From Clostridiales bacterium UBA3953 (GTDB lineage: Bacteria; Bacillota; Clostridia; Oscillospirales; CAG-272): 24,889 nt of DNA. The position numbers and the translations under genes were made by a program. The stretch spans positions 42,785 to 67,673 of the forward strand of contig DGDL01000048.1 of assembly GCA_002385415.1 (NCBI GenBank), written 5' to 3'. Of this stretch, positions 13,072 to 19,636 are shown one piece after another (within the stretch, counting starts at the first letter, position 1; the number at the start of each line of letters is the position of its first letter). Under the pieces are notes generated by a model. It was given only the letters and a program-made list of their open reading frames with translations, was not told where the DNA came from and searched no databases.

Positions 13072-15708
13072 ATGTGCGTTATTACGAACGGCAAAAACAC
13101 GGCCCCAGTAGAGGGCAGAGGATTTATCGGTTCGGTCACCGGGCTGTTTACAAAGGTTGCCGGATTGTTTTCGCCCGTTCGGACAAGCCGGGTGGCGGCA
13201 GAGGAAAAGACCGCGCGGCCAAAAGTAGCGGAAAGCGCAAATGCTGTGCCCGAATCGGACGGTGCGGCGACACTCAAAAGCAAGGCGTCGGCTGCAAAGA
13301 TTACGCTGGAGGCACCAGACAACACTGCCGAGCGGATAAAATATGTGCTGTCGGGTGTTTTCATGGCGGCGCTGGGCGCTTTGCTTGGGGGTGCTCCCGC
13401 TATCATGGGAGCAAGCCCGCTCGGAGTTGCGCTCCTGTGTGCGGCTGCAAAGTACACATTATTTATCTATGCCGGACTTGCAGTCGGTGCGCTGTTTAGC
13501 GAAAACGCGCTGATGCGACTGTGTGTCGTGACCTTCACGGTCGGGCTGAGGCTGCTTATCTCGGCATCGGGTGTCCCGCCCGACAAAAGAGAGGCAGGTG
13601 CGGGAGCCAAAAAAGCCTCGGCGCCGTCGCGTCTGCTGGAGTTTGCCATATCGCCTCCGGCAGGTATAATGCGCGAGCCGCTCACCCTGCGTATCTGCAC
13701 GGGACTTGCGGCGGCGCTGTTGAGCGGCGTGTGGAGAATGGTTGCCGGCGGGTTTTTGATATATGACCTGCTCGGTTTGATGCTTGAACTTGCGGTGACC
13801 CCGGCGGCGGTGTTTCTGTTTGCCGGCGCTTTCGAAAGTACGGACCGCAAAAGCAAGGTGGAAAGCGCGCTGCGCGCCGTATCCGACGCTCCCTATCGCG
13901 AGCTGGGTCTACTCTCGGTGCTGGCCGCGATTGTATATTCAATTCGGGAGCTGACCGTATTCGGGTTTTCGCTTTCCGCGATACTCTCGGGACTTGCGGT
14001 ACTGTATGTCGCAAAAAAAGGCGGGGTGCTGCGAGCCTGCGTCACAGGCCTTATTTGCGGACTGGTCTACAGGCCCGAGCTTGCGCCGGCATTCGGGCTC
14101 GCAGGTCTCACATCGGGACTGCTTCAGGGGCTCGGTGTGATGGGGATGTGCACCGCGACCTGTATCGTGGGCGGTGCCTACGGCGTCTATGTAAACGGGT
14201 TTGAGGCGCTGCGCACGCTTATCCCCGACCTTATAGGCGCATCGGGTCTGTATGCGGCGGGTCTGCGGCTGGGGCTGCTCCCTCGCGTAAGTATATTTTC
14301 GGCAAACATCGCACCTCCTGACGAGTGTGCGCGCGAAGCCGCCGTAGCGGTCAGACGGCAAAAAAGCGATGAGCGCAGGCTGCATGCCATGTCTGAGGCG
14401 ATGAAATCGCTGTCAGAGGTGTTCTTCACGCTCTCCGACCGTCTGAGAAGACCAGGAATTTACGATGCGCGCCGGCTGTGCGACAATATACTCGCCGGCC
14501 GTTGCGCGAAGTGCCGCAGCTTTGACCGCTGTCTGCAGCTCGGAGTGCCCGAAAGAGTTGTTGAAAAGCTCGCGCGGGCAGTGTATGCAGGCCAGTGCAG
14601 CGAAGACAATCCAGTTGTGACCGAGCTTGGGCGCGATTGCTGGCAAATTAATGCTATATGCTCCGAAGTCAACGAAGCGCATGCAAATCTCCTGGCGGAA
14701 GCCGCACGAATAAGCAATGCGGAGATTTTTGCGCTGGATTACAGTGCGGCGGCCAAGCTGCTTGCCGAAGCCGCCGCATATAACAAAGAGGAGTATACAG
14801 TCGATGAGGTGCGAAGCGAAAAGCTGCGCAGAGCAGCAAGGCAAATGGATTTTGCCTGCTCTAACATCGCGGTATACGGAAAGCGCAGATTAAGCGTCAT
14901 AGCGGGCGGTGTTGACCTGTCGCGTATCAAGCTCTCGGCGTCAGGGCTGTCAGAGGCTTTTGGGCGCGTTTGCGGAACGGTTTTTGGCCCTCCGCGATTC
15001 GAGCTTGACGGCGAATACGCCGTGATGACGCTGACCGCAAGGCGGCGGTTTGCCGCCATAACGGCGGCGTCCGGATGCGCGAGACACGAGGATGAGCCGA
15101 ACGGCGACACCTTTACATGTTTTGAAAACTCCGAAGATTACTATTATGCCATAATATCCGACGGTATGGGGAGCGGGCGTGAAGCGGCCATAACGTCAAG
15201 GTTGTGTTGCCTGTTTCTTGAGAAGATGCTCTCAGCCGGAAACCAGAAGAGCATAACGCTCGAGATGCTCAACAACTTCGTTCGCTGCAAGAACATAGAA
15301 TGTCATGCCACCGTAGATTTGCTTGAGATAGATTTGCTCGACGGAAGTGCGAGCTTTATAAAGAGCGGCGCGGCGACATCGTATCTTTTGCGGGATGGAA
15401 GGATGTTTGCAATCTCGGCGACCGCCATGCCGGTCGGGCTCACGCGCGAGATCAACGCGCAAGAGATAAAATTCAGCGTAGAAAGCGGCGATATAATCGT
15501 AATGGTCAGCGACGGCGTGGTACCGAACACGGATGCGCCGGTGGAAAGCGTATGGCTCACAGAGCTACTGGCCGCGGAACAGGAAGCGGCAGCTGAAAGA
15601 GGCTTTGATCCCGACGCACTCGCACGCAGGATCGTTGACGAGGCGAAACTACGCGGAGAGGCGGGCGACGATATAACCGCCCTTGTCACAGAGATAAAAG
15701 CGCTATAA
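13072..15708 (+). CDS. spoIIE: Stage II sporulation protein E, membrane serine phosphatase
   Basis: 878 residues. It dephosphorylates the anti-anti-sigma factor SpoIIAA at the asymmetric septum and so activates sigma-F in the forespore; it also takes part in septum formation. Layout: soluble N-terminus of about 85 residues, some ten hydrophobic segments (about 90-400), a linker with a Cys-containing stretch (CRSFDRC near 475-485), and a C-terminal PP2C-type phosphatase domain (about 630-878). Metal-binding aspartates are visible in ISDGMGSG (Asp697), MVSDGVV (Asp814) and GDDITALV (Asp866/867). The ATG at 13072 directly abuts AAGGG, which is too close to be a normal ribosome binding site; an in-frame ATT at 13081 would be at ideal spacing, so initiation is uncertain. 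It is a single-gene unit ending in a terminator. Confidence 0.97.
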   Translation: MCVITNGKNTAPVEGRGFIGSVTGLFTKVAGLFSPVRTSRVAAEEKTARPKVAESANAVPESDGAATLKSKASAAKITLEAPDNTAERIKYVLSGVFMAALGALLGGAPAIMGASPLGVALLCAAAKYTLFIYAGLAVGALFSENALMRLCVVTFTVGLRLLISASGVPPDKREAGAGAKKASAPSRLLEFAISPPAGIMREPLTLRICTGLAAALLSGVWRMVAGGFLIYDLLGLMLELAVTPAAVFLFAGAFESTDRKSKVESALRAVSDAPYRELGLLSVLAAIVYSIRELTVFGFSLSAILSGLAVLYVAKKGGVLRACVTGLICGLVYRPELAPAFGLAGLTSGLLQGLGVMGMCTATCIVGGAYGVYVNGFEALRTLIPDLIGASGLYAAGLRLGLLPRVSIFSANIAPPDECAREAAVAVRRQKSDERRLHAMSEAMKSLSEVFFTLSDRLRRPGIYDARRLCDNILAGRCAKCRSFDRCLQLGVPERVVEKLARAVYAGQCSEDNPVVTELGRDCWQINAICSEVNEAHANLLAEAARISNAEIFALDYSAAAKLLAEAAAYNKEEYTVDEVRSEKLRRAARQMDFACSNIAVYGKRRLSVIAGGVDLSRIKLSASGLSEAFGRVCGTVFGPPRFELDGEYAVMTLTARRRFAAITAASGCARHEDEPNGDTFTCFENSEDYYYAIISDGMGSGREAAITSRLCCLFLEKMLSAGNQKSITLEMLNNFVRCKNIECHATVDLLEIDLLDGSASFIKSGAATSYLLRDGRMFAISATAMPVGLTREINAQEIKFSVESGDIIVMVSDGVVPNTDAPVESVWLTELLAAEQEAAAERGFDPDALARRIVDEAKLRGEAGDDITALVTEIKAL

Positions 15709-15756
15709 ACCCATCCAGACAGGCTACATATTATCCGGTACAACTGAATAGAAAAT

Positions 15757-15792
15757 CCCCCGGTGCACTGCAGGCTGCCGGGGGTTGTTTTT
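15757..15792 (+). terminator. Intrinsic terminator of spoIIE
   Basis: A CCCCCGG / CCGGGGG stem (15757-15763 with 15778-15784), 14-base loop, and a following TTGTTTTT. It lies between spoIIE and the convergent pseudogene. Confidence 0.85.
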
Positions 15793-15813
15793 GCTTAATG
15801 TGCGCTACGATTT

Positions 15814-16500
15814 TTAGCCGCAGCAAATTTCTTCAGGCAGGGTGTCGAAGAACATAAGGAGATTTGAAGTTACCTTTTCGTTTTCGGTAAGCGGGCGGAA
15901 TGTGCCGCGCATAAAGGATATCCATTACCATCATAGCGACTGTATTGTCGATAAATCCGCCGACATTCCATGACATTACAAAGTCGCGCATCTGCGGCGG
16001 GTAATCCCTTGCCTCGATTTCCGCCGCTTCGAGCCCGTACTCCGCGGCTTTTTTCATGACGGATTCGCTTGGTTTCGGTGCCTTCAGGCATGCCATTTCG
16101 CGTGTGATTTGGGCAATCGATTTGCCTTGATAATTATAGGAATAGATAATTGCCCGACGGGTTTGGGAAAGAAAGGCAATATCTCTGCGCAGCCGCCGCA
16201 TATCCTCGCTTATCTCGAAGGCGTAGTCGTCAAACGCCGGTATAACGATGGCGTCAATAGATACGCCGAGGCGCTTCTTTTTTCTGCGACGTATTTTGAG
16301 TATACATGCTCGCAGATGCGCCAAATATAAGTGTCGAGGCTATACACCTCGTCGGCGGAAAGCAGCGATTTGTAGGCTTCATCAACGATAGACGAGCATA
16401 TCTCTTCCGCTTCGTAGTAGCCGAACGCCTTATTCACCGAAAACCTGTAGATTTTGGGAAGGTACTCGCATATTATCCTGTCAACTGTAGTTTTATCCAT
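15814..16500 (-). pseudogene. Broken sigma-70-family RNA polymerase sigma factor gene
   Basis: The first 73 or so codons from ATG 16500 read like the region-2 part of a clostridial sigma factor: MDKTTVDRIICEYLPKIYRF, AEEICSSIVDEAYKSLL and DTYIWRICEHVYSKYVAEK. At a run of six A (16278-16283 on the plus strand as T) the frame is lost by one base. The next frame continues sensibly with GVSIDAIVIP, LRRDIAFLSQTRRAIIYSYNYQGKSIAQITREM, the start of a region-4 helix-turn-helix. Near 16092 another missing base moves the expected GMPEGT text into a third frame. Later the best text returns to the second frame (MSWNVGGFIDNTVAMMVMDIL). At about 15898 it shifts again to LTENEKVTSNLLMFFD, ending at TAA 15814-15816. 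Total length, about 229 codons, is plausible for an intact gene. I do not recognise the C-terminal third. Four separate disruptions argue for a decayed gene rather than a sequencing slip, although two of them sit at A6 runs. Confidence 0.75.
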
Positions 16501-16608
16501 AACAAATTATCCAGCGCTGTTTGATTATATAGTGGAACGTAAGCCGAAAAGGTTGGCGATATTTTAAGAAATTTCACAAATTTTTATTATGAATGCAATT
16601 TTAACATA

Positions 16609-16643
16609 AAATACATGTATTTACGAGCCGTGCGAGGTATAAT
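16609..16643 (+). promoter_or_regulatory. glyA promoter region with a 14-bp palindrome
   Basis: A consensus TATAAT is at 16638-16643, 38 bases before the glyA start, but no good -35 is correctly spaced. Exactly there lies a perfect 14-bp palindrome, AAATACATGTATTT (16609-16622), suggesting that a regulator binds over the -35 region. It shares the ACATGT core with the palindrome upstream of gnd. Confidence 0.45.
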
Positions 16644-16680
16644 AAAAGCGGAAAATAACGAAAAATGAGGTATATGCAGC

Positions 16681-17928
16681 ATGGTTCTTGAAAACATGGA
16701 TTATGTCTCACAGTTTGACCCCGAAGTCGGGAGTGCAATTCGCGCGGAATATGACCGCCAGCGTCGCAACATCGAGCTGATTGCCTCCGAAAACTTTGTT
16801 TCGCCTGCCGTTATGAGTGCGGCGGCATCGGTGCTCACAAACAAATATGCGGAAGGGTATCCGGGAAAGCGCTATTATGGCGGATGCGAGCATGTCGATG
16901 TCGTTGAAACCATTGCAATCGAGCGCGCGAAGAAGCTGTTCGGCGCAAATTTCGCGAACGTTCAGCCGCACAGCGGCGCACAGGCCAACACCGCCGTATA
17001 TCTTGCGCTGCTTGAGCCGGGTGACAAGGTGCTTGGCATGAGCCTTGCACACGGCGGGCACCTCACTCACGGCAGCCCGGTAAACCTGTCCGGACTATAC
17101 TATAACTTTATCTCATACGGTGTGGATGATAAAACCCACCGTATTGATTACGATAAACTTGAAGAGATTGCAACAAAAGAGCGCCCCAAACTTATCGTAG
17201 CCGGCGCAAGCGCCTATCCGCGCATTATAGATTTCGAGCGCATTGGCGATATAGCCAAAAAGTGCGGCGCGTATCTGATGGTCGACATGGCACATATCGC
17301 CGGTCTGGTGGCGGCGGGGCTGCATCCGTCGCCGGTTCCCTATGCGGATGTCGTGACCACGACCACGCATAAGACACTTCGCGGGCCACGCGGCGGCATG
17401 ATATTGACCAATGACGAGGAGATGGCGAAAAAGATAAACAAAGCGGTGTTCCCGGGCACACAGGGCGGCCCGCTTATGCATATCATAGCGGCAAAAGCGG
17501 TTTGTTTCGGCGAGGCTCTGCAGCCCGAGTTCAAGGAATATCAGAAGCAGATACTAAAAAACGCACAGACGCTTGCGGATGCGCTGATAAAAGAAGGTTT
17601 CGAGCTTGTATCGGGCGGCACGGACAACCATCTGATGCTTGTTGACCTGCGCAAGGACGGTATTACAGGCAAAGAGCTTGAGAACCGACTGGATGAGGTT
17701 TATATCACAGTCAACAAAAATACGGTGCCCGGCGACCCGCAGAGCCCGTTTGTGACAAGCGGTATACGAATAGGCACGCCGGCGGTTACATCGCGCGGGC
17801 TTGTCGAGGAGGATATGGTGACCCTCGCGCAGCTTATAAGGCTCGCCGCCGTCGACTATGAAAACAGCGCCGACCACATCCGCGCCGAAGTCGGCAAGAT
17901 ATGCGAAAAGTATCCACTTTATTCATAA
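16681..17928 (+). CDS. glyA: Serine hydroxymethyltransferase
   Basis: A cytosolic pyridoxal-phosphate enzyme interconverting serine plus tetrahydrofolate with glycine plus 5,10-methylene-tetrahydrofolate, the main source of one-carbon units. 415 residues, the usual bacterial length. Visible are IELIASENFVSP, the NKYAEGYPGKRYYGGCE segment, QPHSGAQAN, HGGHLTHG, VDMAHIAGL, and the cofactor-binding TTTTHKTLRGPRGG with the Schiff-base Lys231. It ends with SGIRIGTPAVTSRG and a normal C-terminus. The ATG follows GAGG at a 10-base spacing. It forms a single-gene unit ended by a strong terminator. No glycine riboswitch or other known leader was recognised upstream. Confidence 0.98.
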   Translation: MVLENMDYVSQFDPEVGSAIRAEYDRQRRNIELIASENFVSPAVMSAAASVLTNKYAEGYPGKRYYGGCEHVDVVETIAIERAKKLFGANFANVQPHSGAQANTAVYLALLEPGDKVLGMSLAHGGHLTHGSPVNLSGLYYNFISYGVDDKTHRIDYDKLEEIATKERPKLIVAGASAYPRIIDFERIGDIAKKCGAYLMVDMAHIAGLVAAGLHPSPVPYADVVTTTTHKTLRGPRGGMILTNDEEMAKKINKAVFPGTQGGPLMHIIAAKAVCFGEALQPEFKEYQKQILKNAQTLADALIKEGFELVSGGTDNHLMLVDLRKDGITGKELENRLDEVYITVNKNTVPGDPQSPFVTSGIRIGTPAVTSRGLVEEDMVTLAQLIRLAAVDYENSADHIRAEVGKICEKYPLYS

Positions 17929-17934
17929 TATAAA

Positions 17935-17975
17935 TTAGCTCGGGGACATTTGAAAGTCTCCGAGCTAAAGTTTTT
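17935..17975 (+). terminator. Intrinsic terminator of glyA
   Basis: A 13-bp stem with one G-U pair (17935-17947 with 17956-17968), 8-base loop and five T (17971-17975). Confidence 0.93.
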
Positions 17976-18270
17976 AATGCCGAATATTGACGGCTGTTTT
18001 CACAAAAAAGTTAGGTCACCGAGATATGCGTCTCCAGTAGCAGAAGCATCGCACAGGAATGTTTGCGCTACAGCATGCTTGAGACCCTCGGCGCAAAGCG
18101 GCTTTTGTTGATAAAAAGCGCGAATTCCGGAGAGCATCGGTGTCAAATCGGCGGCAGCTACCTGAGGGTGACATTTCTCGCATGGCGGCCGGTCCGACAG
18201 TTTTCGCCGGCGGATATCGCCGGCGATTTTTGCTATTTTGTTTGGGTATATTCGCGCTCTTTAATAAAAT
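17976..18270. other. Gene-free stretch between glyA and rpmA, with one strong hairpin
   Basis: About 300 bases in which I see no convincing protein gene on either strand. A perfect 9-bp hairpin (18204-18212 with 18218-18226, 5-base loop) is followed by five T on the plus strand (18227-18231), looking like an intrinsic terminator for plus-strand RNA. A TTGACG at 17987-17992 could be a -35, but no good -10 follows. A smaller hairpin pairs GCTTTT with AAAAGC around 18100-18118. The stretch may carry a small RNA or be a decayed region; neither is shown. Confidence 0.4.
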
Positions 18271-18318
18271 AAAAAAGCGGGCACGCTCTCATACGGGCAG
18301 ACAGCGGCACGCTTTTTT
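18271..18318 (-). terminator. Terminator of the rplU-prp-rpmA operon
   Basis: AAAAAAGCG (18271-18279) and CGCTTTTTT (18310-18318) form a 9-bp stem with a long loop just beyond the rpmA stop codon. On the minus strand the right arm runs into TTTTTTATTTT. A copy of GGCACGC occurs in each half. The loop is unusually long (30 bases), so this is a moderate call. Confidence 0.6.
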
Positions 18319-18334
18319 GTGCTTATGTTTATTT

Positions 18335-18610
18335 TTATACGGCGTATACGGAGACTCTTGTACGTCCGCCTGCGCGCTCGAACTTGACCTTTCCGTCAAT
18401 GAGCGCAAACAAGGTGTCGTCGGAACCGCGTCCGACATTGATACCTGGCTTGATGGGGGTTCCGCGCTGACGGACAAGGATATTGCCTGCAAGCACGAAC
18501 TGACCGTCGGCACGTTTTACGCCAAGCCGTTTGGATTCGCTGTCGCGACCGTTCTTTGTCGAGCCGACGCCTTTTTTCTGCGCGAAATATTGCAAGCTAA
18601 GCTTCAACAT
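18335..18610 (-). CDS. rpmA: Large ribosomal subunit protein bL27 with cleavable N-terminal leader
   Basis: A 91-residue 50S ribosomal protein that reaches the peptidyl-transferase centre with its N-terminus. The body (STKNGRDSESKRLGVKRADGQFV, GNILVRQRGT and VGRGSDDTLFA segments) is typical. The protein begins MLKLSLQYFA before QKKG, the Firmicute-type extension that must be removed by the Prp protease after the Phe-Ala pair. The gene for that protease lies directly upstream. The start has GGAGG nine bases before ATG. It is the last gene of the operon, followed by a terminator-like hairpin. Confidence 0.98.
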   Translation of the reverse strand: MLKLSLQYFAQKKGVGSTKNGRDSESKRLGVKRADGQFVLAGNILVRQRGTPIKPGINVGRGSDDTLFALIDGKVKFERAGGRTRVSVYAV

Positions 18611-18628
18611 ATCGTCTTACCTCCGTTA

Positions 18629-19000
18629 TTATTTTTTGGGGCCGCCGTCGTTTTCTTCAACCTCTTGCACCGAAAGATAATCGTAGTAATCTTCGGTCAA
18701 ATCTTTGAGCTGGAGAAAATATGCTTTCAGCAAACCGGAAATTGCGTACTGTTTTCGCTCGTCCGCGCCGGTTTCCGGCAGTGCGTCGTGCGCAGTGACG
18801 GTAATATCGGCGGAATCGTCGGCGATGTGATAATCGACGTCCGACTCAAAAGACTCTACGATTGCATTTATAATGAGCATCGTCATGGCGGATACAGCAG
18901 AGCAAAGGATGTCGCTGCCTGCATCGGCGTATCCGCTGTGTCCCTCTTCACGAAAACGGTAGTAAACACCGTTGCGTTTGTAAAACGTTACTTTAATCAT
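18629..19000 (-). CDS. prp: Ribosomal-processing cysteine protease Prp
   Basis: A 123-residue cysteine protease that removes the N-terminal extension of bL27 in Firmicutes and related bacteria. The catalytic dyad fits His21 (EGHSGYADAG) and Cys33 (SDILCSAVSAM), both in the family's usual context; the length is a little above the common 105-115 residues because of an acidic C-terminal tail (VQEVEENDGG). It sits 24 bases after rplU and 18 bases before rpmA, the standard order. No strong Shine-Dalgarno is visible, which suggests coupling to rplU translation and keeps the protease at a lower level than the two ribosomal proteins. Confidence 0.96.
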   Translation of the reverse strand: MIKVTFYKRNGVYYRFREEGHSGYADAGSDILCSAVSAMTMLIINAIVESFESDVDYHIADDSADITVTAHDALPETGADERKQYAISGLLKAYFLQLKDLTEDYYDYLSVQEVEENDGGPKK

Positions 19001-19024
19001 CGGTCGCTTGTCGACGACGGGCGT

Positions 19025-19336
19025 TTAAGCGTTAATTGCGGTTATCTGCAGCTTTGTATAAGGCTGGCGATGTCCAAGTTTTCTTTTCTGGTTCTTTTTG
19101 GGCTTGTACCTGAATACATGCAGCTTCCTGCCACGTCCGTTTTTGACAACATTGGCAGTAACGGTCGCACCTTCTATATAGGGTGTGCCGGTTCTGAAAC
19201 CATTGTTGTCGGAGACGGCGAGAACGCGGTCAAGAGTGACGGTTTCGCCTTCCTCGGCACCGAGCTTTTCGACAAACAGCAGGTCGCCTTCGCTGACTTT
19301 GTACTGTTTTCCGCCCGTTTCAATGATAGCGAACAT
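19025..19336 (-). CDS. rplU: Large ribosomal subunit protein bL21
   Basis: 103 residues, the normal length. It binds 23S rRNA in the 50S subunit. The opening MFAIIETGGKQYKV, the central VTANVVKNGRGRKLHVFRYKPKK and the end GHRQPYTKLQI are all conserved. The start has a strong AAGGAGG ten bases upstream. First gene of the rplU-prp-rpmA operon, with a consensus promoter and a structured leader before it. Confidence 0.98.
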   Translation of the reverse strand: MFAIIETGGKQYKVSEGDLLFVEKLGAEEGETVTLDRVLAVSDNNGFRTGTPYIEGATVTANVVKNGRGRKLHVFRYKPKKNQKRKLGHRQPYTKLQITAINA

Positions 19337-19386
19337 CGATGTTTTACCTCCTTTTTCCGCACATTGTGCGGCGAAGACTCGCTGAT

Positions 19387-19429
19387 ACGGGTAAAATGCC
19401 GTCGCGTCCGGGCATTTTTTTGGACCCGT
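19387..19429 (-). promoter_or_regulatory. Structured leader of rplU, candidate L21-type ribosomal protein leader
   Basis: Right at the predicted 5' end of the transcript, outer arms ACGGGT (19429-19424 complement) and ACCCGT (19392-19387 complement) enclose an inner 8-bp stem, AAAATGCC with GGCATTTT. An asymmetric internal loop separates the two stems, and the tip has ten bases. Leaders that bind L21 and regulate this operon are known in Firmicutes; I match it by position and form, not by a covariance model. Read on the plus strand the inner stem is followed by seven T. Confidence 0.5.
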
Positions 19430-19446
19430 AAATCATGCGGCTTTTT

Positions 19447-19476
19447 ATTATAACATGCGGGAAGATGCTTTGTCAA
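19447..19476 (-). promoter_or_regulatory. Promoter of the rplU-prp-rpmA operon
   Basis: On the minus strand: consensus TTGACA (19476-19471), an 18-base spacer, and consensus TATAAT (19452-19447). Predicted start near 19440 gives a leader of about 104 bases. Confidence 0.85.
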
Positions 19477-19552
19477 GCATTTCGGCTGTTATTTCATCAT
19501 TATTATAATTATTATTTTTAATTGCAATGCTGCTTATACTTCCGCATTGCTG

Positions 19553-19581
19553 TTGTAATTATGTGCCGCTTGTGCTAATAT
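19553..19581 (+). promoter_or_regulatory. Promoter of the large lipoprotein gene
   Basis: TTGTAA (19553-19558), 17-base spacer, TAATAT (19576-19581) with TGC before the -10. Predicted start near 19588, about 49 bases before the start codon. An AT-rich tract (about 19493-19535) lies upstream, between this and the divergent rplU promoter. Confidence 0.65.
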
Positions 19582-19636
19582 ATTGCATGCAGGTAGAAGA
19601 TGGCTGCTTGCAATATATACCTTTACGGGTGAAGAA

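Noticed and set aside
16270..16290. Programmed -1 frameshift at A6G in the sigma-like gene
   Set aside because: The codon phasing (GAA AAA AGA) is not the classic A-AAA-AAG heptamer in the zero frame, and further frame breaks downstream make a pseudogene the simpler reading.
18130..18200. T-box or other riboswitch near ACCTGAGGGTGACA in the glyA-rpmA gap
   Set aside because: The conserved T-box antiterminator sequence is not present, no suitable gene follows on the plus strand, and no known riboswitch core was recognised.
18140..19453. A 437-codon plus-strand open frame across the ribosomal protein operon
   Set aside because: It is antisense to rplU, prp and rpmA, which are unmistakable, and its translation shows no domain; it exists because the opposite-strand codons avoid stops in that frame.
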